This document shows positions 12,065 through 24,727 of a stretch of 64,000 nucleotides of DNA, piece by piece. The notes beneath the pieces are model-generated. The model saw only the letters and a list, made by a program, of their open reading frames with translations. It ran no database searches and had not been told where the DNA came from. Both the position numbers and the translations under genes were made by a program. Source of the stretch: Hirudinaria manillensis (lineage: Eukaryota > Annelida > Clitellata > Hirudinida > Hirudinidae). The stretch is taken from the NCBI GenBank assembly GCA_034509925.1, contig CM067536.1, forward strand, positions 2,082,501 to 2,146,500, in the 5' to 3' direction. Every line of letters begins with the position of its first letter. Positions within the stretch are counted from its first letter, which is position 1.

Positions 12065-12420
12065 TATTTTTATAATTTCTTTAATAACAACAATTATATT
12101 AATATGTAATATAATAATAATATATTAATATTATTTTTTTTAATTTCTTTAATAACAACAATTATATTAATATGTAATATAATAATAATAATATATTAAT
12201 ATTATTTTTATAATTTCTTTAATAACAACAATTATATTAATATGTAATATAATAATAATATATAATATTATTTTATAATTCCTTTAATAACAACAATTAT
12301 ATTAATATGTAATATAATAATAATATATTAATATTATTTTTTTTAATTTCTTTAATAACAACAATTAATATGTAATATAATAATAGTATATTAATATTAT
12401 TTTTATAATTCCTTTAATAA
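12065..12420. repeat. Tandem repeat, about 66 bp unit, five to six copies
   Basis: Each unit contains TTTCTTTAATAACAACAATT, then ATTAATATGTAATATAATAA and an ATATTAATATTATTTT segment. Units differ by small indels, giving periods of about 64-71 bp. Confidence 0.85.
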
Positions 12421-12938
12421 TAACAGCAAGTATTTTCTTTTAAAAAGTAAAAATCATTATTCAAAGTTATACCTTCCTCGCAACCCATACTATGACGTAA
12501 CAATGTCATTCAATAACGTCACGATGTCATTCAGTGGAGGGCACCTCACACGACTGCTCCGTGAACATGGTGAATCCAATAACGTTTCTTTACGATACAA
12601 ACGCGATCTTAAAACCGTTTGCACAACTTTGGCGCCATTCCAAGGGCATTGTTATGATGGCGTCACATTTTCAAGCGCCAGTTTTTGGCGCTACATCCTG
12701 ATTCATTTGGCGCTTCAGTTCAGTCACTTTGAACAGTTGGTGACGCCACAAGACGTGGCTTAACGCTTCTCAAACTAAAAAATAAATTCCATCATGTTTG
12801 ATTTTATTTATTTATTTATTTATTTATTCCCGCAAATGTTCAGAAATGATAGAAATAGATCACTGCTAATGTTTATTTTACAAGCTGAATGAACAATGAA
12901 CATATTATCATTTGACTCAAAATGATTGCTTCATTCTA

Positions 12939-13025
12939 GTTGACCTCATTCCAGTTGACCTCATTCCAGTTGACCTCATTCCAGTTGACCTCATTCCAGT
13001 TGACCTCATTCCAGTTGACCTCATT
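12939..13025. repeat. 15 bp minisatellite, about six copies
   Basis: Unit TTGACCTCATTCCAG in near-perfect tandem; being a multiple of three it encodes a VDLIP repeat in one frame. No gene context supports translation. Confidence 0.9.
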
Positions 13026-13756
13026 CTTATCCTTCTGTACGTTGAGACCGACAAAAGATTAAGAAATGTATCTTCATCGCATCTTCATCAGGATACGTGA
13101 AGCATTAAATGCAATTAATTAAGCATTTTAATAAAGTATTACAGAATAGAAAATAAATTTTACATTATTAATCAATCAATCAATGTAGTAACGATATGCA
13201 ATAATTTCATCATTGTACATTATTGCTATTAGTTTTGCTACATTGAACAAACGTGACGACGACGATGAGATGAAGATGATGATGATGATGATGACGACGA
13301 CTATTCATAAACAGCGTCAGTCAAGCAACGAAACCATTCACATAAAAAAAAAGCCGGGAAAAAAGTTTTGAAATTAAAAAAAAATATGAAATTTATTTTT
13401 TTTTCTCTAAAATTCTTTTTAATTTCACCGACATTAAAAATGTTTTTTTATGTTTTTTTTTGTTTTCGTAATTTTTTATAAAAATTAAATTTGAATTTCC
13501 ACCCAAATAAATAAATAAATAAATAATTTTCTGACAAAGAAACGTTATTTTTTGTTGACGTGCAATTGATTTTCAATTATCAGTTTCCAAGCGTTGACTG
13601 TCAATTTAGCAAGGACTGGGGGATGATTTTAAAATTAAATTTAAAATTAATTTTAAAAATTATTAAAACAATAAATTAAATTACATAACAAGAACAAGTG
13701 ACTAGGATAAGGAAATGAAAATAACATAATCACAATTGTAACAATAGCAATAATAG

Positions 13757-14345
13757 GATGTACGGACGGACGGACGGACGGATGGATGGATGGACGGACG
13801 GACAGATGGACCGAGGGAGGGATGGATACCCAAATGAGTAAATGAGCACACGGAGGAGCAATTTGAAAGAATAGTTTTTACATCACAAGGCATTGAATGA
13901 GTCCCCGGGGAAAGGAATTTTGTTATTTGGTCTTAAATCACAGAAATATAAACATCTAAATGTTACCATGGTGATAGCGATTATTATGGAGATTATAGCA
14001 GTCCGTCCGCCCATCCATCCATCCGTCCATGCATCCGTCTGTACGTCCGTCCGAGCACTGACTGTTGTCATGTTTGCTTCCAACGCCTGACAACAGATCG
14101 TTGTACCGGAGACATTTTTTGTCGAACGACATGGAAAGGCATTTAAAGGGGTATTAAGCGCTATTCGCCGTCATTGACTACAATGATGATGATGATGATG
14201 ACGATAACATCGACAATGATGACGACGGCCATGACGCTGCTGCTTTAAGCCCCGCCAAAAAAGTAAATCTTGACGGACGGACGGACGGACGGACGGATGG
14301 ATGGATGGATGGATGGATGGATGGAAGGCTGGATGGATAGACGGA
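13757..14345. repeat. Cluster of GGAC/GGAT tetranucleotide arrays
   Basis: Three arrays lie at 13,757-13,805, 14,002-14,055 (complementary strand) and 14,274-14,340, each with GGAC units on one side and GGAT units on the other. Confidence 0.85.
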
Positions 14346-15309
14346 CGGATAAGTAGATGGATGGGCTGACAGACAGTTGGCAGTAATAATTCTACTATTA
14401 AGATGATGATGATGATGTTTCTTAATGTGCTTGTTATTATTGTTTATGACGTCTTGTTTTATTTATTTATTTATTTTAAAGTAGTTAAGCGGAACAGATT
14501 AAAACGAAGAGATTTAAATGTGAATTTAAATATAAATAAATAAATTAAATAAATAAATATTTAATTCAAATTTAAAATCAGATTATTGTTAATACAATGG
14601 ATTTTAAATGCCACTTGAACATGAAATATTTTCATTAAATAAAACAATAAATTTGTATTTAAGTAAAAATTTAAATAAAATAATTAATTTTAAAATAAAA
14701 AGAAATATTTCAAAATAACAAAAACACATCTTTTTAAATTTTTGAATTCAGTGCGCTGGAGTTAATGAAAGAAAGAGCTCCTAACTTTAGAACTTTTCAA
14801 TGAATTTTTACTTAAATACGACAAAAATAAATAAAATATACATTTACGAAATATGCATTTACAAAATATAAATAAAATATTCAGTAATTTTGATAACATT
14901 AAAAGGCAAAATAAAGCTTTATGAGATTTTCGATTATTTTCTGTGCTAAAGGTGAACACAAATTTTGTTACACGTAACGTCGTATCGAGCTACGTGGTCA
15001 TCCACTTTCATGATCATGATCATCACCGTCATCATCTTCGTCGTCGTCATCATCACCATCACCATCATCATCATCATCATTTTCTGGAACAGGCACGATG
15101 CTTGTTAATCCAAATAATATCATTATTATCATTTAATAAATAATCGGTCGAAAAAGTGAAATCTAAAATCACCATCGTCGTAGTCATCGTCATCATCATC
15201 ACCATATGCTCCACGTGGTTTATAAATAACCTGATCACGTGACCTTCCACCTGTTTATTTACGCGCACGAGGAAGTGCCTGGGATTTTTCCGGGAGAGAA
15301 GAAGAGGAG

Positions 15310-15580
15310 GAGGAAGAGATGATGATGATTATGATTATTATGATGATGATGATTATTATTATTATTAACATGGTGATAATTATGGTGAAGATGACGGTGA
15401 CGATGACGACGATGACGACCACGATGATGATGATGATGATGATAATGATTATGATTATTATTATGATTATTATTATTATGATTATTATTATTATGATTAT
15501 TATTATTAACATGGTGATAATTATGGTGGAGATGACGGTGACGATGACGACGACGATGATGATGTTGATGATGATGATAA
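15310..15580. repeat. Duplicated GAT/ATT-rich segment
   Basis: A block containing AACATGGTGATAATTATGGT followed by GATGACGGTGACGATGACGA occurs at about 15,355-15,420 and again at about 15,505-15,565, embedded in ATG/ATT runs. It is a direct duplication of roughly 145 bp. Confidence 0.8.
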
Positions 15581-17106
15581 CGGCATATACGTTGACTGCG
15601 TACGCTTTCCACCAACCGTTGATGCTTACCGCTGGAGGAGATTTTGATAAAAACCTCCTCCGGTCTCCTGTAACTGCGTCGTCGGAAACGTTAGTCGATG
15701 GTGATGATGATGATGACGATGAGGAGGATGGTGGTGATGATGATGACGACGAAGATGATGGCGGCGATGATGATGATCGTGATTGTAGTTAGTGATATCT
15801 TTATCTGATCGAGTTGTTGCTGATCATGATCGACATGAACTCTTGCTGCCGTAGATATCCTAGTAATCGTGGAATTAACAAATAATTGATTAATATAATG
15901 CAAATTAATAAAAAAAAGTAATAATAATAATAATAATAATAATATGGAAACTGAGAAGATTGGAGAGAATCGATGGCTCATCTCTTTCTAAATTTTACAA
16001 CTTCGACGTCTCCACACCTCTCCGAGAGGTATGTTTGGTGAATTAATAATTTGAAGAAAGCATTTTCAGCAATTTTAAACAAATCAAACCAATCATCAAT
16101 CACTTTTCGATGCTCAGATCCTGGCAGATCGTGAATTCACTTTGCTAAACTGCCAATGCATTCTTGCAGTGGTTAACATTAGGTCGTTTGCGTCAGAGGA
16201 AAATTCATTTATTACAATTTATTACAATTTATTGCTAATTGAACTAATAATGACCCTAATTGATTGTATTTAAACGTGAGTCCATCAATTACTTTTGCGA
16301 GATCAATTCATCGATGGGCGAATGTTGATGAGGCTGATGTTGTTATTGATAACATCGAAGCATACAAAATAGTAACAGATTAATGGAAAGTGCTACAAAA
16401 GAAAAAAAAATAATAATCTCTGCCATCCATGCAGTTGTTAAGAAGCCAAGCATGTTTGATTAATTAAGGCACGATAATTGATTGGATTAACAGTTAACAT
16501 TTTAATTGGATTTTAACTGTAATCATTCGGATGGAGTCAGATTTATAAATATTGAGTTGTATATTTTGGTTATACTGTAGTTTAATTTTTTCTAATCCAT
16601 GGTACTATAATAATCCACATACTTTCTAGTCATGGTTTACCACGGCTATACACAACAACAAACAACACAAAAAAGCTAAAACAACAACAACATCTAAGGT
16701 GAAGGTTGGTATTCTCTAGCAGGGATACCCTACGCAGCTATTCCCTGAAGTTGTCTGATAAAGGGAACACATTATTACACGGATTCATGATTGCCACCAC
16801 ACCTGCAAATGCCACCAAAAAAGACCCTCTTGATCATCGTTATTATCATCACCATCACCATCGTCACTTCTACGCCATTATCATTGCCATCAAAATCATC
16901 ATCATCGTAATCATTATCAACAGCATAACAAGCGTCATCATCACCGGCACGACCACACCAGCCGCAGCAGCTGACGTCACCACAACATCGTTGCATCGTA
17001 ATCTTCCGAGGTCCGAACGCTCCTTACACAATCCTTCCCCTCTTCCCCTTCTTCCCTCACCATCTCACTCCTTGTGGAGCCAGCTACAAACATCCCTCGA
17101 CAGACG

Positions 17107-19068
17107 ATGTTGATGCAAATAGAAGACTTCCGGAACAACAACAACAGCAGCAGCACCAACGCCAACACAACAACAACAACCACCACCATCAACAACAACA
17201 ATAACAGCAGCATTCACAAGCACGGCATCAACATCAAAGATCAACAGCGCGCCATCATCATTAGCGGACAGAAATTTGAATCCTCAGTCGAAGCCAAGAA
17301 ACTGAACAGCGGCAGCGACCTCCTTATCGAGAGGGACGCCCGCTACTTTGTTCAGAGGGAAGACTTTGTCGAGCAGAGACGCGAGAAGCCGAGTCCTCCG
17401 AAGATGAAGAGGAGAGTCAAGGAGCTCCTGAATGAGCAAAACAACTCCAAGAACCAGCAACAGGCGACCGATTTCTCTAAGAAGATCTTACCCGAGGTCC
17501 ACAAGGACTGCAACTGCGGAAGTCCGAAGGGAAGGAAAGGATCGTCATCGTCATCGAAATCTCACTCCACGCCTTCTCACAGAACCGGCACAGAGCAGGC
17601 AAGACCCAGTTCAAGGTCGAGAGACGAGACTCTCAAAGGCTCTCCGGCGAAAGCCAACCCCAGGAAGCAAACCAAAAACGACCCACAACAATCATCCTTT
17701 GACGACGAACCAATCCACATGAGCTGGGACGAGGTAATGCAGGAGGCCAAAATGCTCGGCATTCCTCTCAAGTCTCAGAGCAAGCTCGAGACCGGGTCTT
17801 GCGGCAAGACTCGAGGCGAAAAGGCGAGGCAGGCCAAGAACTTCTACTCCGATGGCGACGACTGCAACAGGATCAACGGTCGTCAGGATGTCTCGAGCGT
17901 GGCTTCGTCGGCCTCGTCGATCGGAATGAGATTCCCCGATCAGCAGAGGAGATCGGACAACAAGAGTCCGCAGACTTTCAAAGGCATGATCAAGCTCCAG
18001 AATTTTTTCAAAAAACTCGAACTGAGGCACAAGTCTCCCTGTCATTGCCAGGCCGGCAGGACTCAGAGAGGCGTCGAGAAGAGTCGTTCGTCGCCGAGAT
18101 CGTTCTTCAGGGACATTCTGATGCCGCAGAAACTCAAGGACCATTCTTTTGTCTCCAAATTCCACCACAAGACAACCACCAGCAATAGCAGTAGCAGATG
18201 GGATTGCGAGGAATGCATCAAGCAGTGCAAGTACTGCAGATCCATGGAGGCAGCGAGCTTCCAGGAGAGGTCACGGACCGACAGATCGACGGACGTCGAC
18301 GACGAAGACTGCAGCCTTTCCATGGCCAGAAGTTGGCAGCCGGAGTCGAGCTTCGACCAGCTTTCGCTGCCTCTGAAATCTTCGAGTTTGAACAGAAACA
18401 TCGCCAATGTTTCCTACCAGGGCAGTTGTTATTCGCTCTCTTCGAAGGCTCAACACGCGAATCTCAGTTCGACCAGAAGTTTCAATGTCGGATTAGCTGA
18501 TTCTGATATTTCGCTGTCAGGTAAAATTGCTGTTGTTGTTGTTGTTGTTGTTTATTTTTCTGTTTTTAAATAAATATTTTGATGTTTATGGTTTATAAAT
18601 AAATGTTTGCGACTGATATATGCTTATACTAATGATATTATTCAAGTATTTGATTGTAAGTACTTTATAATATAGGTATTATAATATGGGTATGTGTGCA
18701 TTATTCACTAAATTAAGTTAGCTGATACCAATAATGCAAAATTAATAAAAAAAACAAACTAATCGATAATTGGAAGTATAATTAAAATGGGCACGTTACC
18801 AAAAACAGATTTTATTAAAAAAGGGATATGCTATTAAAACTATGTAAAATGGAAATTGCCTTGGACGTTACTTAGTCATACTTTCCACGCAAGAAGTTGT
18901 TTTATGGCCCTGCATGGATATTCCACCTCCTTGTCAGTGGAAATCCTTTGAGGGATGCAAATCGTGCGCAACATCATCCGGATGAAAATATGTTGGGCAC
19001 AGCATCGATTGAATTTTACAATAACCTCGTAATATTGCCTAGCTTCTTAAATTGCTTCTCTACAACGG

Positions 19069-19113
<45 letters not shown>

Positions 19114-21164
19114 TTCTCCAAGAGTATTATAAATTCTTTACAAATATAAGTTTATATAAGTCGTATAATGTTAAAAAATATATTATGCTTGCCTTAATTA
19201 AGTTTGATGATGAAATCAAAGCGCGATAACGTGTTAATAATATAATAATGCTTGATTGGCTTAATTAATTTGATAAACAAATAAAACTAAGTAAACAAAT
19301 GAAATATGAAACAATTTATATTGAATTTATTTATTTATAATTATTCAATGTAAATTATCGCGAAATAAATACAAATAAAGATAATGCCATTGGATTTCCA
19401 CCATTGTTATTGCAGCAATAATGCCTATATTAACTCCTAACAATAAGTAATGTCCTTGCTTTCATATCGATATTGGCAATGTTTACAATCCATTATGCTG
19501 GACAACAATGCAGATGATAATTCACCTTTCAATGCACCGTCCAATTCGCCATTCATTGTTATTTCAAGTTGTTTCAAATTGTGCGATCTGTGTGTAATGC
19601 ATCTCATCATCAGGTATTTAGATATTTGTATTTAGCATCTTATTGGGAAATAATAAAATCTATAAATTGAATAAACTGAAGTTTATAAATTCGTTAATCC
19701 GAAAAATAGTCAACAAAAATCATATACTAATTAATTAATTTATTCATGAAATACATCACAGACCAGAAGGTCATTGAAAGGGAATCACGTGACATACAGC
19801 CCCCTGTCGAGAAGAAATCACGTTACGAGATCAACCCCCACGAAAGCCTCAGAGACTTGAGAAATGTAATCCAGTAATTGCGGTTGTAATTGTAATGAAG
19901 GATGTAATCCGGTAATTGTAATCGTAACGTAGTCAAAATATAATCCATTGTAAATTATTTTACTCTTTACTAATTTAACTTTTAAGAATTTTAGAATTTA
20001 ATCCAGTAATGGAATCGCAATCAACATACAATCCAGTGTAAATTATCTTTACTGCTATAGCTTAACTTTTAATAATAACATTTGCCAACTTGACATCCTT
20101 GTACCGAATCCTACATGTCGACTGTCCCTTTTGAACCCGTCAAAGTTGATTACATTATTATATTTTGCTTAATGTTATTAATATACTATAATATTAACTA
20201 TATTATTATAATTATACTAATTATGTTATTATGTGGTGCCGTTCAGTGCCTTTGGTACTGGGGTACGCTAAGCAGAGAGGGTTCAAATGAAATCCTGAGA
20301 GGCATGGAAGATGGATCGTATCTGGTGAGGAACAGCTCCGATGACAGATACGTCCTTGCCCTTAGCTTCAGGTCGCAGGGATTGACACATCACACGGGCA
20401 TTGAATATGCCAATGGTTTGCTATCTGTTTTGAATGTTTTCCCAATGGATTAATTTTGATTCAAAAGTTGCTTGTGTGATTTCTAAAATTGATTAATTGA
20501 TTTTAGTAATTTCTTTATTTATTAACGGTCTTTTAATTAATCGGAATTATTAAATATAATTATTAATCTTTATTAAATATTATAGCCAAATAATGACCTC
20601 AATTATTTGAATTGTAAACTCCTCCAGTCAAAAGGTGACATAAAAATTATAATATTCCGAGAATCTCAACTGCAAATAAAAATATTAAATATTTTTAATA
20701 AAATCCTAGTGAATAAATAATCAACAATATCACATTAATACCAGTTTAATAATTAATAATTATCAAACAATTTCTGATTCAAGTAATTCGTTCCCTAAGA
20801 TCTCTAATAATTCTCAACAGGGTATTACACCTTCCACGAGCGTAGTCCACCCGTGCAGTCCACAATCCAGCATCCACCTTTTGAACTGCCAAAGGAAACT
20901 GTCATCCATTTCATCGAGAGGGCATCCAATCTATCCAGGTCCGAGACGGATAGGTACTACCTGCAGCCGAGGTCCAATGAAGAAGCAGTGGTACCTGTTA
21001 AGCTTTGGATACCTGTGCTCAGACCTGTCGAATCTTTAAAGAATATGGCTGTCGATGCCACAATCGCGGCCATAGGCAGGCCAGACTTCATAACAAACTT
21101 GCCAGCTTCCCCGACCATCAAGCGCCAGGTAAAGAATCGATTCCAGACGAAAGTAATCAAGTAA
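17107..21164 (+). CDS. SOCS6/7-like suppressor of cytokine signalling (SH2 plus SOCS box)
   Basis: Four exons: 17,107-18,520, 19,762-19,865, 20,247-20,415 and 20,821-21,164. Phases agree throughout, giving 676 aa. SOCS proteins bind phosphotyrosine through SH2 and recruit an Elongin/Cullin ubiquitin ligase through the SOCS box. The long first exon encodes an Asn/Ser/Thr-rich start and a basic, Ser-rich, probably disordered region. SH2 starts near residue 507 (CLWYWGTLSRE), with the phosphate-binding Arg in GSYLVRNSSD (about 534) and LSFRSQGLTHHTGIEY, typical of SOCS6/7. Residues about 620-667 (PVKLWIP, RPVESL, RPDFITNLPASP) fit the SOCS box. Longer than vertebrate SOCS6/7 (about 535-580 aa). 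ATG 17,107 is the first in frame. The last splice is uncertain: AAGCGCCAG|gtaaag at 21,128 could be a donor to a further exon. Confidence 0.88.
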
Positions 21165-22534
21165 TTAATGGTTAAGTGATCGCTAGTAATTTATTACTGA
21201 ACTAATCGTCGCGTCATTTTATGTGTTAGTTTGCTCAGTTCTGTCAAAAGCACTTGAACGAGTCTAGGCCGGGAATGAAGGGGGTATTTGGTTATCTTGG
21301 ATTTTCTTGTCCATGTCTCCTAAGGAGTTACCGGAAATAGGTCTGCAATCGATCCATCACATTCCGCAACTGTGCAACAAAAGAAGCATTTCCTGTTCAT
21401 CAAAAGCATTTATAACAACCCAAATAACTTAAATCACAATAAGCACATAACAAACTTAAAACTCGCGAATGTTACCTAGAATAGCAACTATTTTGAAAAA
21501 TAAGAATAAATTTTTTTTAAAATTTTCTAAACTTTTATAACTAGCAACATTAATCCATTTATCTGGCTTCCTAAATTCCAAAATTTCCATTTAACAATAC
21601 CCCGACGTCCCGGCCAAGACAAAACAAAAGTGGTGTATTGTTTGGGGTAAAGCAAAAGTTGGCATTGCATTTTGAGGAGAGCAGTTCATCAAAGTGACGT
21701 TGTATTTAAGAAGTCGTCGTATTTCCGAATTGTTGTCTTTTGGAGAGTTCATCTTCGTGGTATTTCAATCATTTGTTACAAATACCTACCTCTTGTCTGC
21801 CGTTTTAACGAAAATATAATTTTTTAAAATGTTTTTTTTTGCTCAAGAAACAAAAATGGAGGATAATATCATAATAATCAACGAATCAAATATCCAAATG
21901 CTATAAAACCATTTTGGCAACATCTGCACAAAAAGGAAATAGAAACACATAAACAATGTTTAGATATCCTGTTAGGGCTGGTTTTTGACTGCAATGATCA
22001 TTGATTGACTGAAAAAAAAAATTCAAAAGAAGCTCTGGGTTAAATTTTGAAATCTTTGGTTACCCCAACTCCAGAAAAATCCTAAAATCCTGTTCAAGGC
22101 AGTTGCTTGGTTGTACCAAGTACAATCCAAACAGAAATGTTTAATATGGATCCTAACAAATACCAATACTTCTAAAGGTTCCATTGTATGACCAAACAAA
22201 ACAATTGATTTAAAGCAAGATGCAAAGCAAATGCAATTCCTAGTCAAGCAAAGCTTTGATTTCCGAATACAAATACCGAAAAACAAACAAATCTTTGGAT
22301 GACAAACCTATGTAATAGATGACTATTACGACTATTAAAATTGTCGGATTCCAATAGAAAAAATCGAAACTGGAATCAGAACCAACTGCTATATCACCAT
22401 CATCACCTTATCGCTTAATTTAATATTTAATGAACCTAATTATACATTGATCGATTTACTAATTAATAATAAACCAATTTAATTATGCAATCGGAACGAG
22501 CTTTTGCTTTCGGACTCGTTCCGATTTCTCTCCG
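21165..22534. other. Convergent intergenic region, SOCS gene to ALDH5A1
   Basis: It separates the 3' ends of two convergent genes and probably holds their 3' UTRs. No other gene or repeat is recognised. Confidence 0.6.
21505..21510 (+). terminator. Candidate polyadenylation signal of the SOCS gene
   Basis: AATAAA lies about 340 bases after the stop codon, on the coding strand. It is a weak inference because the hexamer is common in AT-rich DNA. Confidence 0.3.
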
Positions 22535-24693
22535 CTAAATGTCTCCGAAGCACATGTACTTGATCTGCAAGTACTCCTCTATGCCGTACTTCGATCCCTC
22601 CCGGCCGAACCCGGACTCCTTGATCCCCCCGAACGGGGTCTGAACCGACGAGATGAGACCCTCGTTGATACCCACCATCCCGACCTCGAGGCGTTCTGCC
22701 ACCCTCCACACCTGCGAGACATCCCTCGAGAAGAAGTAACCTGGTCGGGCAAACGAACGGAAAATCAATGAAAAACGGTCGTTAAATAATCATTGATGAT
22801 GACGGATGTCGATCATGATGTCATGATTTGGTGTCGTAGGTGATTTATTCTGCTTTAGTTCCAGTATTGATATCATCATCATCATCGTCGTCGTCATCAT
22901 CATCAGCATGCCACCACACAGAGATGATATTACCTGCAAGTCCAAAGTTGGTTGCATTGGAAATAGTAACTGCCTCCTCCTCAGTTTCAAACCTGTTAAG
23001 AATGCACAATTATAATTATAATTATAACTCATTATAATAATTGCAGTTCAGTATTGCTATGAAATGCATAACCATGCAATACAACTATTAGCACTACCAC
23101 CATCTTCTTCAATATCATCATCACCACCACTATCTTCTTCATCATCCTCACCACCACCATCATCATCCTCCTCCACCACCACTCACTTGAGTATCGGTGC
23201 CAACGGCCCGAAAGTTTCATCGTTTGCACACAAGGCATCCGTGGTCACGTTGGTGAGGACTGTGGGCCGATAAAAGTTGGATCCTTCGTCGAGGGGTCCA
23301 CCACCCGTCATGACCTTCGCCCCCTTCGACACGGCATCGAGGACATGCTGGTGGACCTTTGTTGTCGTTTGGAGTTATTTATTATTTATTATTATTTATC
23401 AGTTGGACTTTAATGTCTTGTGCGTGTAAAATGAATTGGGTGCAAAGAAAGAAATACGACATGCATAAAAACCATGATTACTAAATAATTAAGTTGTTAA
23501 CTTGAATCATCATCATCACCACCACCACCATCATCAAAGGAAGTCAATGGTCAAAAAATATCATTTTTTAATTTTGTAGGATTAACATGTAAGATTTATA
23601 AATTATATATTAAAGAAAAAAAAGATACAATCCAGCAAACACATGAGAGATCATCAGCTTAATCACCTTCTCCACTGCAGCCCTGTTGATCAGGGGGCCC
23701 TGGGTGGTGTCCTCGGACAGCCCGTTGCCGACCTTGAGCGTTTCGACCTCCTCCACGAGTCTTTTGACGAACTCGTCGTGAATGCCGCTCTGAACGAGCA
23801 GACGATTCGGACACACGCACGTCTGGAGACGAAGGTTTCGATAAACAAAACGGCTTCCGTTAACAAGCTGACCGTTAAGATTGATTAAATTGTTAGAGAA
23901 TAAATCGATTAAAGAAAAATTAAAGAAAATCTTAAATATATTTATTAACAAAATAAAAATTTACTCCAAAAAAATAAAGAAGAAAGAACATGGCTAGTCC
24001 TTTGACATACATGAATTAATACCGCAACAAAATGGTCGTGGAAGTCGTGATAATAACACTTAACTAATTATTTATTAACAATAATATTATTAATAATAAT
24101 AATAACATTTACAAACCGCCTACCTGTCCACTGCACCTGAACTTGGCATTCATGACGCCCCTGACGGCGACATTGACGTCGGCAGAGTCAAAGACGATGT
24201 AGGGTGCGTTCCCTCCGAGTTCCATCGAAGTTCTTTTCACGGTTCCTGAAGAATCCTTCAGCAGACACTGGAATGGGGACATAGCCATGCATAATTTTGC
24301 ATAGTTCTTTTTGCATAATTTATGATGAATCAGCTTTAAATTATAATTAACTAATTATAAATTATAATTTAAATTATAATTGACTAATCATAAATTTAAA
24401 ATATTGCATAATTACCTTAATGGCAATTTATTCTTGTTTGTGTATTTCGTATAATATTTTAATTAGTCCATCATGTAATTAATAAAGTGTTGTGAGATGT
24501 ATGCATGTATATATATATATTGCACATAGGTACATAGTTAGATTATTAAGAAGTAAAGTATAACCAGTAAAGTAAAGAAACTGGTAAAAGAAGTAAAGTA
24601 AAGAATAACTCACTCTTGTAATTTTTGTTGCAGCAAATAACACCAATTAATTATTATTATTATTATTATTATAACTATTATTATTATTATTAA

Positions 24694-24727
<34 letters not shown>

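Larger units (their letters stand above)
10958..16700. other. Gene-poor region with dense simple repeats
   Basis: No gene is recognised. Contents: GGAGGA and ATC runs (11,040-11,320), ATTATT runs (11,590-11,840), the 66 bp tandem array, a TTTA run (12,795-12,826), the 15 bp tandem array, GGAC/GGAT arrays near 13.8 and 14.3 kb, ATC/CAC runs (15,010-15,090) and duplicated GAT/ATT repeats (15,310-15,580). The ORF at 12,503-12,763 lacks splice or family support. Confidence 0.6.

Noticed and set aside
12503-12763. 86-codon ORF with non-repetitive sequence
   Set aside because: No splice sites, domain or neighbouring exons. The nucleotide stretch contains repeated TGTCATTCA/TGGCGC motifs that suffice to explain it.
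14943-15615. His-, Met- or Ile-rich ORFs
   Set aside because: Products of CAT/ATG/ATT triplet repeats on either strand.
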